From the NCBI GenBank assembly GCA_947176895.1, contig CAMWSK010000014.1, positions 1 through 59,591 of the forward strand: 59,591 bases of DNA, given 5' to 3'. Shown piece after piece: positions 27,274 to 36,309 of the stretch; the stretch's first letter is position 1, and each line of letters opens with the position of its first letter. This DNA comes from an uncultured Prevotellaceae bacterium (GTDB taxonomy: Bacteria; Bacteroidota; Bacteroidia; Bacteroidales; Bacteroidaceae). The notes under the pieces were generated by a model. That model did no database searches, was not told where the DNA came from, and saw only the letters and a list, made by a program, of their open reading frames with translations. The position numbers and the translations under genes were made by a program.

Positions 27274-28266
27274 ATGAGAATTGTAAGATTAACATATTTA
27301 TGTCGAAAATCCTTTGAAAGGGCTGCTATTGTAATTAAAAATTTTTGGATTCGACGAAAGCATTATTCTTGGAAGTATGCTACTTATGACCTCTTGGAGT
27401 GGATTGGTTTTTATAGCCGCAGCTCTCGGCTGCAATTAATCGGCATCAAAAAAAAGCAATTGTGGCTTGATGGTTATATTGAGCAAAATTATGGTAGCAT
27501 AATAGAACGTTTTAGGAATTTGCGCGAAAGTGGAACTATTGCAAAGGATTTTAATATTTGGGTATTTTGGGCACAGGGCGAAGAGAATATGCCGCCTATC
27601 GTGAAAGCTTGTTACAGACAATTGTGTGCAAATAATAAGGGAGTGGTGAAGTTACTGGATTTGAAAAATGTAGGACAATATGTGTCACTTCCTGGATTTG
27701 TATTTGAAAAGTTGCGAGAAGGTAAGTTGCTCTATGCGCATTTCTCAGATATATTGCGGCACTCGCTTATTGCCAAATACGGAGGGTTTTGGATTGATGC
27801 CACATGTTGGACCGGTGGCGCATTCCCTGAAGAACTAAGACAAGGTGCGTTTATTTCTCCTCACAATGAAGAAGATGGAACGTATTGGTGTAGCTATGCA
27901 CTTGGAAGTGGACTGACAGGAAGTGTCACATTCTCTTTTGTTAAAGCTATGCTAATAGCTGTCTGTGAGAAAGAAGAAGTTTGGCCAGACTATCTGTTTC
28001 AGGATAGATTGCTTGATTATGCCCATAGAAAAGTGGGGGCATCTCGTGAAGCTATTAATGCAACACCTGCAAATAACACAAGGAGATTTTTGCTTTATCC
28101 GATGCTAAACAAGCCATTTGATGAAGCGTTTTACAATGATTTGACTTCGACCGACTGGTTGTTTAAGTTATCATATAAATCGAATTTCAATACAGAGCAG
28201 AATGGGAAGGAAACGTTCTACGGCAAAATGATAAAAGGGACAATTAATGTCAGACACAAGGGCTAA
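27274..28266 (+). CDS. Capsular polysaccharide synthesis glycosyltransferase (Caps_synth, GT32-like)
   Basis: 330 residues. FNIWVFWAQGEENMPPIVKACYR (about 93-115) and FSDILRHSLIAKYGGFWIDATCW (about 156-178) are the two hallmark blocks of the Caps_synth/GT32-like family; the GGFWIDAT aspartate is the equivalent of the DxD metal ligand. The N-terminal ~90 residues are basic and less conserved. The gene is AT-rich like the polymerase region. The start of another acyltransferase relic overlaps its 3' end. Confidence 0.8.
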   Translation: MRIVRLTYLCRKSFERAAIVIKNFWIRRKHYSWKYATYDLLEWIGFYSRSSRLQLIGIKKKQLWLDGYIEQNYGSIIERFRNLRESGTIAKDFNIWVFWAQGEENMPPIVKACYRQLCANNKGVVKLLDLKNVGQYVSLPGFVFEKLREGKLLYAHFSDILRHSLIAKYGGFWIDATCWTGGAFPEELRQGAFISPHNEEDGTYWCSYALGSGLTGSVTFSFVKAMLIAVCEKEEVWPDYLFQDRLLDYAHRKVGASREAINATPANNTRRFLLYPMLNKPFDEAFYNDLTSTDWLFKLSYKSNFNTEQNGKETFYGKMIKGTINVRHKG

Positions 28267-28387
28267 ATACATTGATATTACAAAAGGCTTAGTGTCTTTT
28301 TTTGGGGGGGTGCTAGTCATTCTTACAAATGTATATGTTAAGTCAAATTTGTGCAATGTTTTTTTCAAAACATTCACATGCTTTTGA
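28247..28387 (+). pseudogene. Acyltransferase-3 relic (N-terminal end only)
   Basis: A short frame MSDTRAKYIDITKGLVSFFG overlaps the end of the Caps_synth gene by 20 bases. KYIDITKGL is the classic beginning of acyltransferase-3 proteins, but the first membrane helix that should follow is disrupted at a run TTTTTTTGGGGGGG (G7 at 28304-28310) and the frame ends at TGA 28385-28387 after 46 codons. Nothing else of the gene survives before the intact paralogue at 28498. Confidence 0.6.
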
Positions 28388-28497
28388 AGGATTCGCAAAC
28401 GGAAGTAAACATACAAAAGAATTACAAGATATAAACAAACAAAAAATCTTTGCCCCAATCCCTCTGATTAATTCAAGATGAAGTAAAAATATAAGAT

Positions 28498-29529
28498 ATG
28501 ATTAAGAGACTTGAATACATTGATGCCATGCGAGGACTATCCATGGTTTTGGTCGTAGTAGGCCATGTTTTGTTTTTTGCATTTGAAGATGCGGGAAATG
28601 TTTTATTCAGAGTACTAAATGCAGAAATAGAGGTTCCACTTTTCTTTATGATAAGTGGATATCTAATGAAAGTACCGGAACATAGGTATGTATCATTTTT
28701 CCAGAAGAAAGCATTTTTGTTGTGTGTTCCGGCAGCGATATTCATGGCGGTCTATGTATGGATAAGTGGCTATGACTATCTTTCTGCATGGATTGATAGC
28801 TTTAAATATGGGTATTGGTTTACTTTCTCGTTATTTGAGTTTATTGTATTTTATGTTGTATTAAAATATGCTGCAAGAAAGATAAAGTTGGGATTCTATG
28901 CTGAGCAATTATTGCTATTTGTTATTTCTGTAGTAGTCTTGTTTGCCTCTGCCAGGTGTAAGCGTCATGAGTATAACTATGCTATCATTCCTTTACTTGG
29001 CTTGACACAATTCAAATCCTTTATTTATTTTGTATTTGGTGCGATATTGGCAGAGTGCAAAAGTCTTGGTAATAAATTGATACATATCAAGTTAAATTCT
29101 TATTCGGGGGGGTGGTTTTTTATCTTTTTTATTGTGTCCCATATTTACACGTATAAAGATGGTGGCATAAATTATATTGGTTCCTTTACACTATGGTTTG
29201 CGCTTATTACGATTTCCGGTTTGTTGGCATTATTGTGTGGATTCAAGCAGTATGTATCATGGAGTACGTCTTGGGTTGGCAAGAGGTTACAGATGGTCGG
29301 TCGTTATACGCTTGACATATATTTTATACATTATTTCTTTTTACCACGCAATTTGAATATGGTGGGAGAGTGGTTTAAGGCTAATCCAAATCCTTTGATA
29401 GAATATGTGTTTGCCTTGTTAATAGCAGTAGTGCTGATAGCGGTGTCGTTATTCGTAGGACGAATAATCCGTTTGAGTCCAATATTGGCTCACTGGCTAT
29501 TAGCTGAAAATAAGAATTACAAGAAATGA
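28498..29529 (+). CDS. Acyltransferase-3 family membrane protein
   Basis: 343 residues, about ten membrane helices. RLEYIDAMRGLSMVLVVVGHVLFFAF (about 4-29) contains the conserved histidine, FFMISGYLMK (about 51-60) the second motif, and YTLDIYFIHYFF near the end the C-terminal helix pair. It probably O-acetylates the polysaccharide or its lipid-linked unit. G7 at 29106-29112 encodes SGGWFF, in frame here. The stop overlaps the next start by ATGA. Two damaged relatives lie directly upstream. Confidence 0.87.
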   Translation: MIKRLEYIDAMRGLSMVLVVVGHVLFFAFEDAGNVLFRVLNAEIEVPLFFMISGYLMKVPEHRYVSFFQKKAFLLCVPAAIFMAVYVWISGYDYLSAWIDSFKYGYWFTFSLFEFIVFYVVLKYAARKIKLGFYAEQLLLFVISVVVLFASARCKRHEYNYAIIPLLGLTQFKSFIYFVFGAILAECKSLGNKLIHIKLNSYSGGWFFIFFIVSHIYTYKDGGINYIGSFTLWFALITISGLLALLCGFKQYVSWSTSWVGKRLQMVGRYTLDIYFIHYFFLPRNLNMVGEWFKANPNPLIEYVFALLIAVVLIAVSLFVGRIIRLSPILAHWLLAENKNYKK

Positions 29530-30773
29530 ACAAGCAAAAAATCTTTGTCTCCGCTTATGCTTGCGAGCCGGGACTTGGCAGCGAGATAGGTGTCGGTTGG
29601 CATTGGGTGTTGGAGATGTCCAAATATTTTGAATTGTGGGTGCTGACCCGTGAGAGCAATCGGCACACCATAGAGCCGTGGATTGCAGAGCATCCGGAGT
29701 ATGCCGGAATCCATTTCCTTTATTATGATTGGCCTAAGTGGGCACGGTTCTGGAAAAAAGGTTTGCGTGGAGTGCGCACCTATTATAACCTGTGGCAGAT
29801 ATGCGTCAATGGCATCGTGAAACGTACCATGCAAGAAAACGACATCCGGATTTTTCATCATCTGACTTATGGTAATGTGCTTTGGAGGGTAAGTAGTTAT
29901 GGGCAGAAACAGTTCTTTGTTTGGGGACCTGTCGGCGGCTTGGAGACCATTCCCGAAAGCTATTCACGTCATTATGACAGGAAGTCAAGACTGATTGAAC
30001 GTGTACGCAGAACGACGGCATCTATGGCGGCTCTGAATCGCGGATTTAAGAAGAGATGCAAACGGGCGGACTTGATTTTATGTAAGACGGAGATAACGCG
30101 CGACTTTATTCCACATAAATACAGAGCCAAGTCGATTTTGTTTACCGATGTGGCGGCAGAAGTTGCGGATTCTACAGGTCTTTCAGATGAAAATAAAGCA
30201 CCGAGAGAGGACAACATTACCCGATTTGTAACGGTAGGGCGTTTGGACGCATGGCGCGGATTTGATTTGGCGATTGAGGCTTGTGCCATTGCGTCAAGAG
30301 AGAATCCCGATATTCATCTTACTGTTATTGGTGACGGGGCGGATAAGGATAGGTTGAAGAAGATTATTAAGGACAGGAATTTAGACCGGTTTGTCACGCT
30401 TGCGGGGAAAGTGCCGATGGAGAAATACAAGGATATGATGCAGGCAGCGGACGTGGTGGTGAACGCCTCTTTGAAAGAGGGTGCCGTTACCGTGTCTTTT
30501 GACAGCATGTCGATGGGAAAACCTTTGATATGCCTTGATACCACCGGGTATACACGTTATTTTAATGATGATTATGCGATTCTGATAGAGAACACGAGTC
30601 GGGAAGAAGTGATCCGCCGGCTTGCGGATGGTATGCTACGTCTTACAGATGCAGAACTGCGTGGTCAAATGGGATATAAGGCACATGCCGCGTCAAAGAA
30701 CTTCTCTTGGGAGCATCATGGTGAAGAGATTCGTGATGCAATCATCGCGGCTTATAATCATTCGTCTGAATAA
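29526..30773 (+). CDS. Glycosyltransferase family 4, GT-B fold
   Basis: 415 residues. FVSAYACEPGLGSEIGVGW (about 7-25) is the N-terminal glycine-rich acceptor domain loop; FVTVGRLDAWRGFDLAIEAC (about 233-252), LTVIGDGADKDRLKK and VVVNASLKEGAVTVSFDSMSMG give the C-terminal donor-binding Rossmann domain. Base composition returns to that of the conserved genome from here on, hinting at a recombination border near 29520. Confidence 0.85.
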   Translation: MNKQKIFVSAYACEPGLGSEIGVGWHWVLEMSKYFELWVLTRESNRHTIEPWIAEHPEYAGIHFLYYDWPKWARFWKKGLRGVRTYYNLWQICVNGIVKRTMQENDIRIFHHLTYGNVLWRVSSYGQKQFFVWGPVGGLETIPESYSRHYDRKSRLIERVRRTTASMAALNRGFKKRCKRADLILCKTEITRDFIPHKYRAKSILFTDVAAEVADSTGLSDENKAPREDNITRFVTVGRLDAWRGFDLAIEACAIASRENPDIHLTVIGDGADKDRLKKIIKDRNLDRFVTLAGKVPMEKYKDMMQAADVVVNASLKEGAVTVSFDSMSMGKPLICLDTTGYTRYFNDDYAILIENTSREEVIRRLADGMLRLTDAELRGQMGYKAHAASKNFSWEHHGEEIRDAIIAAYNHSSE

Positions 30774-30776
30774 ATC

Positions 30777-31886
30777 ATGCAAACGAACTCTATGTTATCC
30801 CGATTTCTAAAGGAGAAAGCGGGCAAGGTTTTTTATCGGTTCTCAAATGCTGATGGCAAGACTTGGATCATGCCTGCGCAAAACATGCGTGTGGCGATGA
30901 ACTTGTATCAGCCGAGCGGGAGAAACGGGAAACTGCTAAAGGCATTGTTCCCATGGTTTCATCGTTCTGCATTGGTCAGAAAAATCATTCATGCAGAAGT
31001 CGTTCATGTGGAGCTTCGCGAGGAGGCACGATTGCTGTTGCAACAGCTGTTCGGGGTGGACAATCCGGAATTTTCCATTTTCTGCGGAACGCCTTGCGTT
31101 CATCAGAAAATCACAATGCAAATCAGTAAAGGCGAGAGGATTTTGGGATATTGCAAACTGACGGACAATCCTGAGGTCGCATGCTTGTTTGAAAGAGAAA
31201 AGGAGATTCTGCATAGCCTCGGAAGGCAAGGGGTGACCGGAGCGCCACTTTGTCTTTTTTGTGGTAAGGAGACCGGAGGATTGTACTTGTTTGTGCAGAC
31301 CACCACGAAGACACAACGGTCGAAAACCGTACATGAATGGGGGCCATGTCATGAGAAGTTTTTACTTGAGTTGCAGACAAAGACACATCAGAAACTACTG
31401 TTTGAGGACACTGACTACTATCAGACTCTGAAGGAATTGGAGGCACATCTTGACTGGCTCCCGGACTTTGTGGAACGCAGTTGCGTGGAGACCGCACTTC
31501 TGCAGTTGTTTGATAGGTATAATGGCCGGCAAGTGGATGTTTCCGCTTACCATGCTGATTTTACTCCGTGGAATATGTTTTTGGAGGGCGACAGGCTCTT
31601 TGTCTTTGACTGGGAATATGCCCGTATGACGTATCCTCCTCAGTTGGACCGTTATCATTTCTTGACGCAAACAGCTATTTTTGAGCGGCATTGGCAAAGT
31701 AGGGAAATCATAGACTATATGCAATCCGAGGAGGGCAAATGGGTGGACAGGCAATCGTATGTGCTTTACTTGCTGGATATCATCTCGCGTTTCTGCATAC
31801 GTGAAAGAGGGCTGTTCCATGGAGACGTTTTAAACTCTATGAAGATATGGAACGAACTTCTGAAATATATAGTGGCACATCAATGA
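30777..31886 (+). CDS. APH/choline-kinase-fold phosphotransferase
   Basis: 369 residues. The catalytic loop AYHADFTPWNMF (His 259, Asp 261, Asn 266) and the metal-binding FVFDWEYA (Asp 278) are the Brenner-type motifs of aminoglycoside/choline kinases. The N-terminal lobe is divergent. In a polysaccharide locus such a kinase could phosphorylate a sugar or an alcohol substituent; no substrate is evident. It starts three bases after the GT4 stop and overlaps the next GT4 by ATGA. Confidence 0.72.
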   Translation: MQTNSMLSRFLKEKAGKVFYRFSNADGKTWIMPAQNMRVAMNLYQPSGRNGKLLKALFPWFHRSALVRKIIHAEVVHVELREEARLLLQQLFGVDNPEFSIFCGTPCVHQKITMQISKGERILGYCKLTDNPEVACLFEREKEILHSLGRQGVTGAPLCLFCGKETGGLYLFVQTTTKTQRSKTVHEWGPCHEKFLLELQTKTHQKLLFEDTDYYQTLKELEAHLDWLPDFVERSCVETALLQLFDRYNGRQVDVSAYHADFTPWNMFLEGDRLFVFDWEYARMTYPPQLDRYHFLTQTAIFERHWQSREIIDYMQSEEGKWVDRQSYVLYLLDIISRFCIRERGLFHGDVLNSMKIWNELLKYIVAHQ

Positions 31887-32974
31887 AACGTATTGTTTGT
31901 TTCCATCTTTTCAATGACTACAGTGGCAGTCCCAAAGTCTTGAAAATGGTGTTGGAAGGTTTGTTGAGGAAAGGTTATCGGGTGGATCTGGTATCCTCCC
32001 GGGGAGGAGCACTGGACGAACTGCTCCACTACAAGAATCTGCACAAACATTCTTATCCATATAGGTTCTCGACCAATCCCGTGCTCACGATGTTGCGTTA
32101 TAGCCTTGTGCAGCTGTATACTTTCTTCTTGTCCTTTCGCTGGTTGTTTTGTAGGGATGTGGTTTTTTATGTCAATACGTTGCTTCCGGTTGGCCCGGCT
32201 TTGGCCGGCCGTATTATGGGCAAGCGTGTGGTGTATCACTATCATGAGAATGCTTTTGTCAAAGGGGCTTTTTATAAGACTTTGGCTGCCATGATGCAGA
32301 AATTGGCGCATGAGATTGTGTGTGTTTCCACATATCAGGCCTCATTTCTGAGGCGTACACATGGGGTGACGGTCGTTCCCAATGCTTTGTCCAAAGAGTT
32401 TACCGAACGGCTTGTGTATAATCCGGAAGAGGCCTTCAATCGTAAGACGGTGCTGATGTTGTCTTCTCTGAAGGAGTATAAAGGCACTCGTGAGTTTATT
32501 GAAATCTCCCGAAAACTGCCGGAATATAGATTCTTGTTGGTAATCAATGACACCCGGGAGAATATTGATGGATATTTGAGCGAAAATGATTTGACAGATG
32601 TGGGCGATAAGGGGAATCTGACGATTTATGCACGGCAAGGAGATGTCGCCTCACTTTATAATGCCGCCTCTCTTGTGCTGAATCTTTCCGATAAACATAA
32701 AATCATCGAGACCTTCGGCTTGACGGCTTTGGAAGCCATGAGCGCGGGCCTTCCTGTTATTGTCCCGACGGAGGGCGGCATCGCGGAAATGGTGGAAGAT
32801 GGAGAAAACGGCTATAAGATTGACGTGCAGGACTTAGAAAGGATAAAAACGCATATCGGATTGCTGTTGTCTGACCGTGAACTCTATCAGAAAATGGCGA
32901 CCTGTGCGATGAAATATTCTCAACGCTTTAGTGAGGAGAATATGATAAGCAGGATTGCCGAAATTCTCAATTAA
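31883..32974 (+). CDS. Glycosyltransferase family 4, GT-B fold
   Basis: 363 residues. N-terminal RIVCFHLFNDYSGSPKVLK, central VVYHYHENAFVKG, and C-terminal VLMLSSLKEYKGTREFIEIS and IIETFGLTALEAMSAGLPVIV (E-x7-E, about 274-294) are GT4 features. ATG 31883 is chosen by the ATGA overlap with the kinase gene; 12 further in-frame codons upstream are within that gene. Confidence 0.84.
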   Translation: MKRIVCFHLFNDYSGSPKVLKMVLEGLLRKGYRVDLVSSRGGALDELLHYKNLHKHSYPYRFSTNPVLTMLRYSLVQLYTFFLSFRWLFCRDVVFYVNTLLPVGPALAGRIMGKRVVYHYHENAFVKGAFYKTLAAMMQKLAHEIVCVSTYQASFLRRTHGVTVVPNALSKEFTERLVYNPEEAFNRKTVLMLSSLKEYKGTREFIEISRKLPEYRFLLVINDTRENIDGYLSENDLTDVGDKGNLTIYARQGDVASLYNAASLVLNLSDKHKIIETFGLTALEAMSAGLPVIVPTEGGIAEMVEDGENGYKIDVQDLERIKTHIGLLLSDRELYQKMATCAMKYSQRFSEENMISRIAEILN

Positions 32975-32984
32975 TATAAATTTT

Positions 32985-34055
32985 ATGAAGCGAGTAGCTA
33001 TTGTAGGTATTCAAGGGGTGCCGGCGAAATATGGCGGTTTCGAGACTCTGGTGGAAAACATTATCGGCGATAATTGTTCTTCCGAAGTCTGCTATACGGT
33101 GTTTTGCAGTGCCAAGGATTATACCATGCGGCAGGATACGTATAAAGGTGTCCGGCTGAAGTGGGTTCCTTTCTTTCATGCCAACGGGGCTCAGAGTACG
33201 CCTTATGACATCTTGTCAATGCTAAGATGTTTGCGGGGGTATGACACGGTTGTCGTTTTGGGCGTCTCGGGGTGTATCTTCTTGCCGCTTTTCAGATTGT
33301 TGTATAGGAGAAAGCTGATTGTGAATATTGATGGTCTGGAGCACCGCCGGGCCAAGTGGGGGAAGTTTGCCAAGTGGTTTCTGCGTACCAGCGAAGCGAT
33401 GGCGGTGAGATTCGCAGATGTGGTTGTTGCTGACAATAAGGGCATTCAGGATTATGTTACGGAGACCTACGGCAAGCCGTCGGAACTGATAGCCTATGGG
33501 GGAGACCATACGCAAAGAGAGGTGCCGGAGGAGCGGCAGCAGGAGATATTGAACAAATATGGAGTAAAGGCAAATGATTATGCCATCAGCGTGTGCAGAA
33601 TCGAGCCGGAAAACAACAGTCATATTCTTTGTGAAGCCTTTGCCAAAAGTGGAAAGAACCTGGTTTTTGTCGGGAACTGGGAGCGCAGCGAGTACAGCCG
33701 TAATCTGAAGAAGGAGTATGGTTCGTATAGCAATATCCGTATGGTGGATTCCGTTTACGACCTGGACGAATTATATGCCTTGCGTAATCAGTGCGAATGT
33801 TATATCCACGGCCATAGTGCCGGAGGAACCAATCCGTCACTTGTGGAAGCCATGTCGTTTGGCAAGCCGATTATTGCGTTCGATGTGGTCTATAACCGGG
33901 AAACGACGGAAAACAAGGCCTATTATTTCAAGGATTGCGATGAACTGGTTTCTTTGTTGTGTATGAGCGGAAAGAAAGGAGAAGCCATGAAGGAGATTAC
34001 CCGTCGCAGATACACCTGGAAGCACATAGCCGGGCAGTATGAGTCGTTATATTAG
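32985..34055 (+). CDS. DUF1972-type rhamnosyltransferase-like GT4
   Basis: 356 residues. VAIVGIQGVPAKYGGFETLVENI (about 4-26) is the signature of the DUF1972 N-terminal domain, found with GT4 C-terminal domains in proteins annotated as rhamnosyltransferases. GLEHRRAKWGKFAKWFLRTSE, YGGDHT and HGHSAGGTNPSLVEAMSFG complete the family pattern. It is the last gene of the capsule locus; a strong terminator follows 71 bases later. Rhamnose as donor would fit the rfb genes at the other end of the operon. Confidence 0.86.
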   Translation: MKRVAIVGIQGVPAKYGGFETLVENIIGDNCSSEVCYTVFCSAKDYTMRQDTYKGVRLKWVPFFHANGAQSTPYDILSMLRCLRGYDTVVVLGVSGCIFLPLFRLLYRRKLIVNIDGLEHRRAKWGKFAKWFLRTSEAMAVRFADVVVADNKGIQDYVTETYGKPSELIAYGGDHTQREVPEERQQEILNKYGVKANDYAISVCRIEPENNSHILCEAFAKSGKNLVFVGNWERSEYSRNLKKEYGSYSNIRMVDSVYDLDELYALRNQCECYIHGHSAGGTNPSLVEAMSFGKPIIAFDVVYNRETTENKAYYFKDCDELVSLLCMSGKKGEAMKEITRRRYTWKHIAGQYESLY

Positions 34056-34126
34056 GACGTATGTATAGGTGACGAGACGAAGCGGGCACGTGTCTGCACA
34101 GATTTCATTTCAGCGGATTTTTGTTA

Positions 34127-34170
34127 ATAATGGTGCTTGTCAATAGTGGCAAGCACCATTATCTTTTTTT
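34127..34170 (+). terminator. Rho-independent terminator of the capsule operon
   Basis: Perfect 13-bp stem (ATAATGGTGCTTG at 34127-34139 with its complement 34150-34162), 10-base loop, then CTTTTTTT. It lies after the last glycosyltransferase and before the GH97 promoter. Confidence 0.92.
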
Positions 34171-34228
34171 ATGGCCTATGGATATAACTTGATTGAAAAG
34201 GGAATAGTGAAAAAACTTAGGGGTAAGG

Positions 34229-34259
34229 TTTGTTTTCTGCAGGAAAAAAACGAACTTTG
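34229..34259 (+). promoter_or_regulatory. Bacteroidetes-type promoter for the GH97 gene
   Basis: TTTG at 34229-34232, 19-base spacer, GAACTTTG at 34252-34259 (one mismatch to TAnnTTTG). Confidence 0.55.
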
Positions 34260-34298
34260 TGGGAAGGAATGTTTATAAACCGATTATTTTTTAAGCCA

Positions 34299-36161
34299 AT
34301 GAGAAACAAATTTATCCCTAAAAGCACTTTTTTGATGCTCTGTTTTTGTTCTTCTTTCTCGCAGCTGAATGCCGGAAACGGTGATGGAGGAGAGTTCGTG
34401 ATGCAGTCGCCCTCGAAGCAGTTGACCGTTCGCGTCAGCGTGGACGACAATCACTTGTCGTACCGGGCTCTTCACCGCCGGCAGACGATTCTTGAGGATT
34501 CACGCTTGGCATGGAGTGTCGGCTCCAAGGAATGGGGCTCCAATGTGACGGGCGTGCGAATGGTGAAGGGCAAGAAACGCACCACCGGGTACCCCACCAT
34601 CGGCAGCCATTCCATGGCCCACAACACGTATCGTGCTTATACGTTGGATGTTCGTGAGGCTGCGGACAATGATTATCAGATAGAGTTCCGTCTTTATGAC
34701 ACGGGTATCGCCTTCCGTTACCTGACTTCTTCGGACGAAACATGTGTGGTCAACGACCGGACTACTTTCCGTCTGCCTGCCGGGGCCGATTGCTGGATGC
34801 AGACGAATGCGAAATATTACGAGGACGGCTACGCACATTACGTGTCGGACAACCTGCCGAAGGACAAGGTGGCCGGTCCGCCTGTGACCGTCAAGTATCC
34901 CTCGGGCGTGTATGCCTCCATCACCGAGGGAAACCTGGTGAACTTCGGCGGCATGGGGCTGAAGGTTGTGGAGGCGGATTGCTTCCAAAGTCTGCCGGAA
35001 GGGGAAACGACGCTTAGCGGTGAGATAGCCACCCCGTGGCGTATTGTGATGGTCGGCGATCTGAACAGTCTGGTGAACAATGACATTGTCAGCGATGTGT
35101 CTTCCCCCTTGTCACCCGTGTTCCGGGGTGACACCTCCTGGATAAAGCCCGGCAATTGCGTGTGGAGCTGGCTGGCCGGTTATGATGTGACGTTGGAGAA
35201 CATGAAGAAGTTCACCGATTGGGCGGCCGAACTGGGTGTGCCCTATAATCTGGTGGATGAGGGTTGGAGCCATTGGGAGGACAAGGCCGGCGGCAAGGAT
35301 GCCTGGCAGATGGTGGCCGAACTGGTTGAGTATTCGGCCAAGAAAGGTGTGAAGGTCTGGCTTTGGAAGGCCTATCCCGACCGCAAGGGTATCGACGGCC
35401 TGCAGACCGTGGAGCGTCGCCGCAACTTCTTCCGCAAGTGTAAGGAACTGGGCATTGCGGGACTGAAAATCGATTTCTTCGACAGCGAACGCCAGGAGGT
35501 TACCAAGTTCTATGCCGATGCATTGCACGATGCCGCCGAGTATGGCCTGATGATCAACTTTCATGGCAGCAACAAACCTACGGGGCTGACACGCACGTAT
35601 CCCAACGAGGTGACGCGCGAAGCCATTCTGGGATTGGAGTATGGCAGTTCGTCGGCCTACCAGGATGTCATCACACCCTTCTCTCGCTTCCTGGCGGGCC
35701 ATGCCGATTATACGCCGATGTCTTTTGAAGCCTGGCGCATGGGCAACACCACCGAGACCCACCAGATTGTGCAGACGGCTGTCTTCCTTTCGCCCTTCCG
35801 TTGCTATGGTGGTCGCCCCGAGGACTATCTGCGTCATCCTGCCAAGGATATTTTCCTCGACATTCCCACGATGTGGGACGAGACCATCGTCTTGTCGCCC
35901 AGTGAAGTGGGGGAATGTGTGCTGATGGCACGCCGCAAGGGCGCGGATTGGTATATTGCCGGCATGTCCGGAGAGAAGGCCACGGAGACAACCGTTCCGC
36001 TCACGTTCCTTGGCCGGGGGACATACAGCCTCGCCACGCTGTCTGACGGCGATGACAGGCAATGCCAAATGAATCGGGGCGAGCTGCAGAGGGGTGACGT
36101 GCTTCCTGTCAGGATGGCAACGGGCGGAGGCTTCCTGGCCGTGCTGAAACCGAAGAAGTGA
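34299..36161 (+). CDS. Glycoside hydrolase family 97
   Basis: 620 residues with an N-terminal signal sequence (STFLMLCFCSSFSQLNAG), a beta-sandwich N domain and a TIM-barrel core. VPYNLVDEGWSHWEDKAGG, VKVWLWKAYPDRKG, GIAGLKIDFFDSERQEV and NEVTREAILGLEYGSS are GH97 barrel motifs. In GH97 the retaining alpha-galactosidase-type enzymes have an aspartate nucleophile in the K-x-D-F block, whereas SusB-type alpha-glucosidases use glutamates elsewhere; KIDFFD here favours the retaining type. Likely periplasmic. ATG 34299 gives the best signal peptide; ATG 34269 is the alternative. It has its own promoter and does not belong to the capsule transcript. Confidence 0.87.
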   Translation: MRNKFIPKSTFLMLCFCSSFSQLNAGNGDGGEFVMQSPSKQLTVRVSVDDNHLSYRALHRRQTILEDSRLAWSVGSKEWGSNVTGVRMVKGKKRTTGYPTIGSHSMAHNTYRAYTLDVREAADNDYQIEFRLYDTGIAFRYLTSSDETCVVNDRTTFRLPAGADCWMQTNAKYYEDGYAHYVSDNLPKDKVAGPPVTVKYPSGVYASITEGNLVNFGGMGLKVVEADCFQSLPEGETTLSGEIATPWRIVMVGDLNSLVNNDIVSDVSSPLSPVFRGDTSWIKPGNCVWSWLAGYDVTLENMKKFTDWAAELGVPYNLVDEGWSHWEDKAGGKDAWQMVAELVEYSAKKGVKVWLWKAYPDRKGIDGLQTVERRRNFFRKCKELGIAGLKIDFFDSERQEVTKFYADALHDAAEYGLMINFHGSNKPTGLTRTYPNEVTREAILGLEYGSSSAYQDVITPFSRFLAGHADYTPMSFEAWRMGNTTETHQIVQTAVFLSPFRCYGGRPEDYLRHPAKDIFLDIPTMWDETIVLSPSEVGECVLMARRKGADWYIAGMSGEKATETTVPLTFLGRGTYSLATLSDGDDRQCQMNRGELQRGDVLPVRMATGGGFLAVLKPKK

Positions 36162-36190
36162 TTCCGGACGGAATCACCGCATCTTTCTAA

Positions 36191-36232
36191 AAAAACATGA
36201 ACATGTTTTTCAAAAACGTGTTCATGTTTTTT
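36191..36232. repeat. Two-unit CATG-ATG repeat forming a hairpin (copy A)
   Basis: AAAAACATGAACATGTTTTT, one base, then AAAAACGTGTTCATGTTTTT: two facing copies of the unit found in arrays at 46379 and 55896. The 20-base arms pair with a single mismatch, followed by a T-rich run, so it may end the GH97 transcript. Confidence 0.75.
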
Positions 36233-36273
36233 TTATTCTTCTTGATGTTTTTTGCATAAATTCTTGTTTGCCG

Positions 36274-36303
36274 TTGGAGGATAAAAAGAATTTTGTACCT
36301 TTG
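36274..36303 (+). promoter_or_regulatory. Bacteroidetes-type promoter for the thiamine uptake operon
   Basis: TTG at 36274-36276, 19-base spacer, perfect TACCTTTG at 36296-36303, just upstream of the TPP riboswitch. Confidence 0.7.
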
Positions 36304-36309
36304 TACCCG

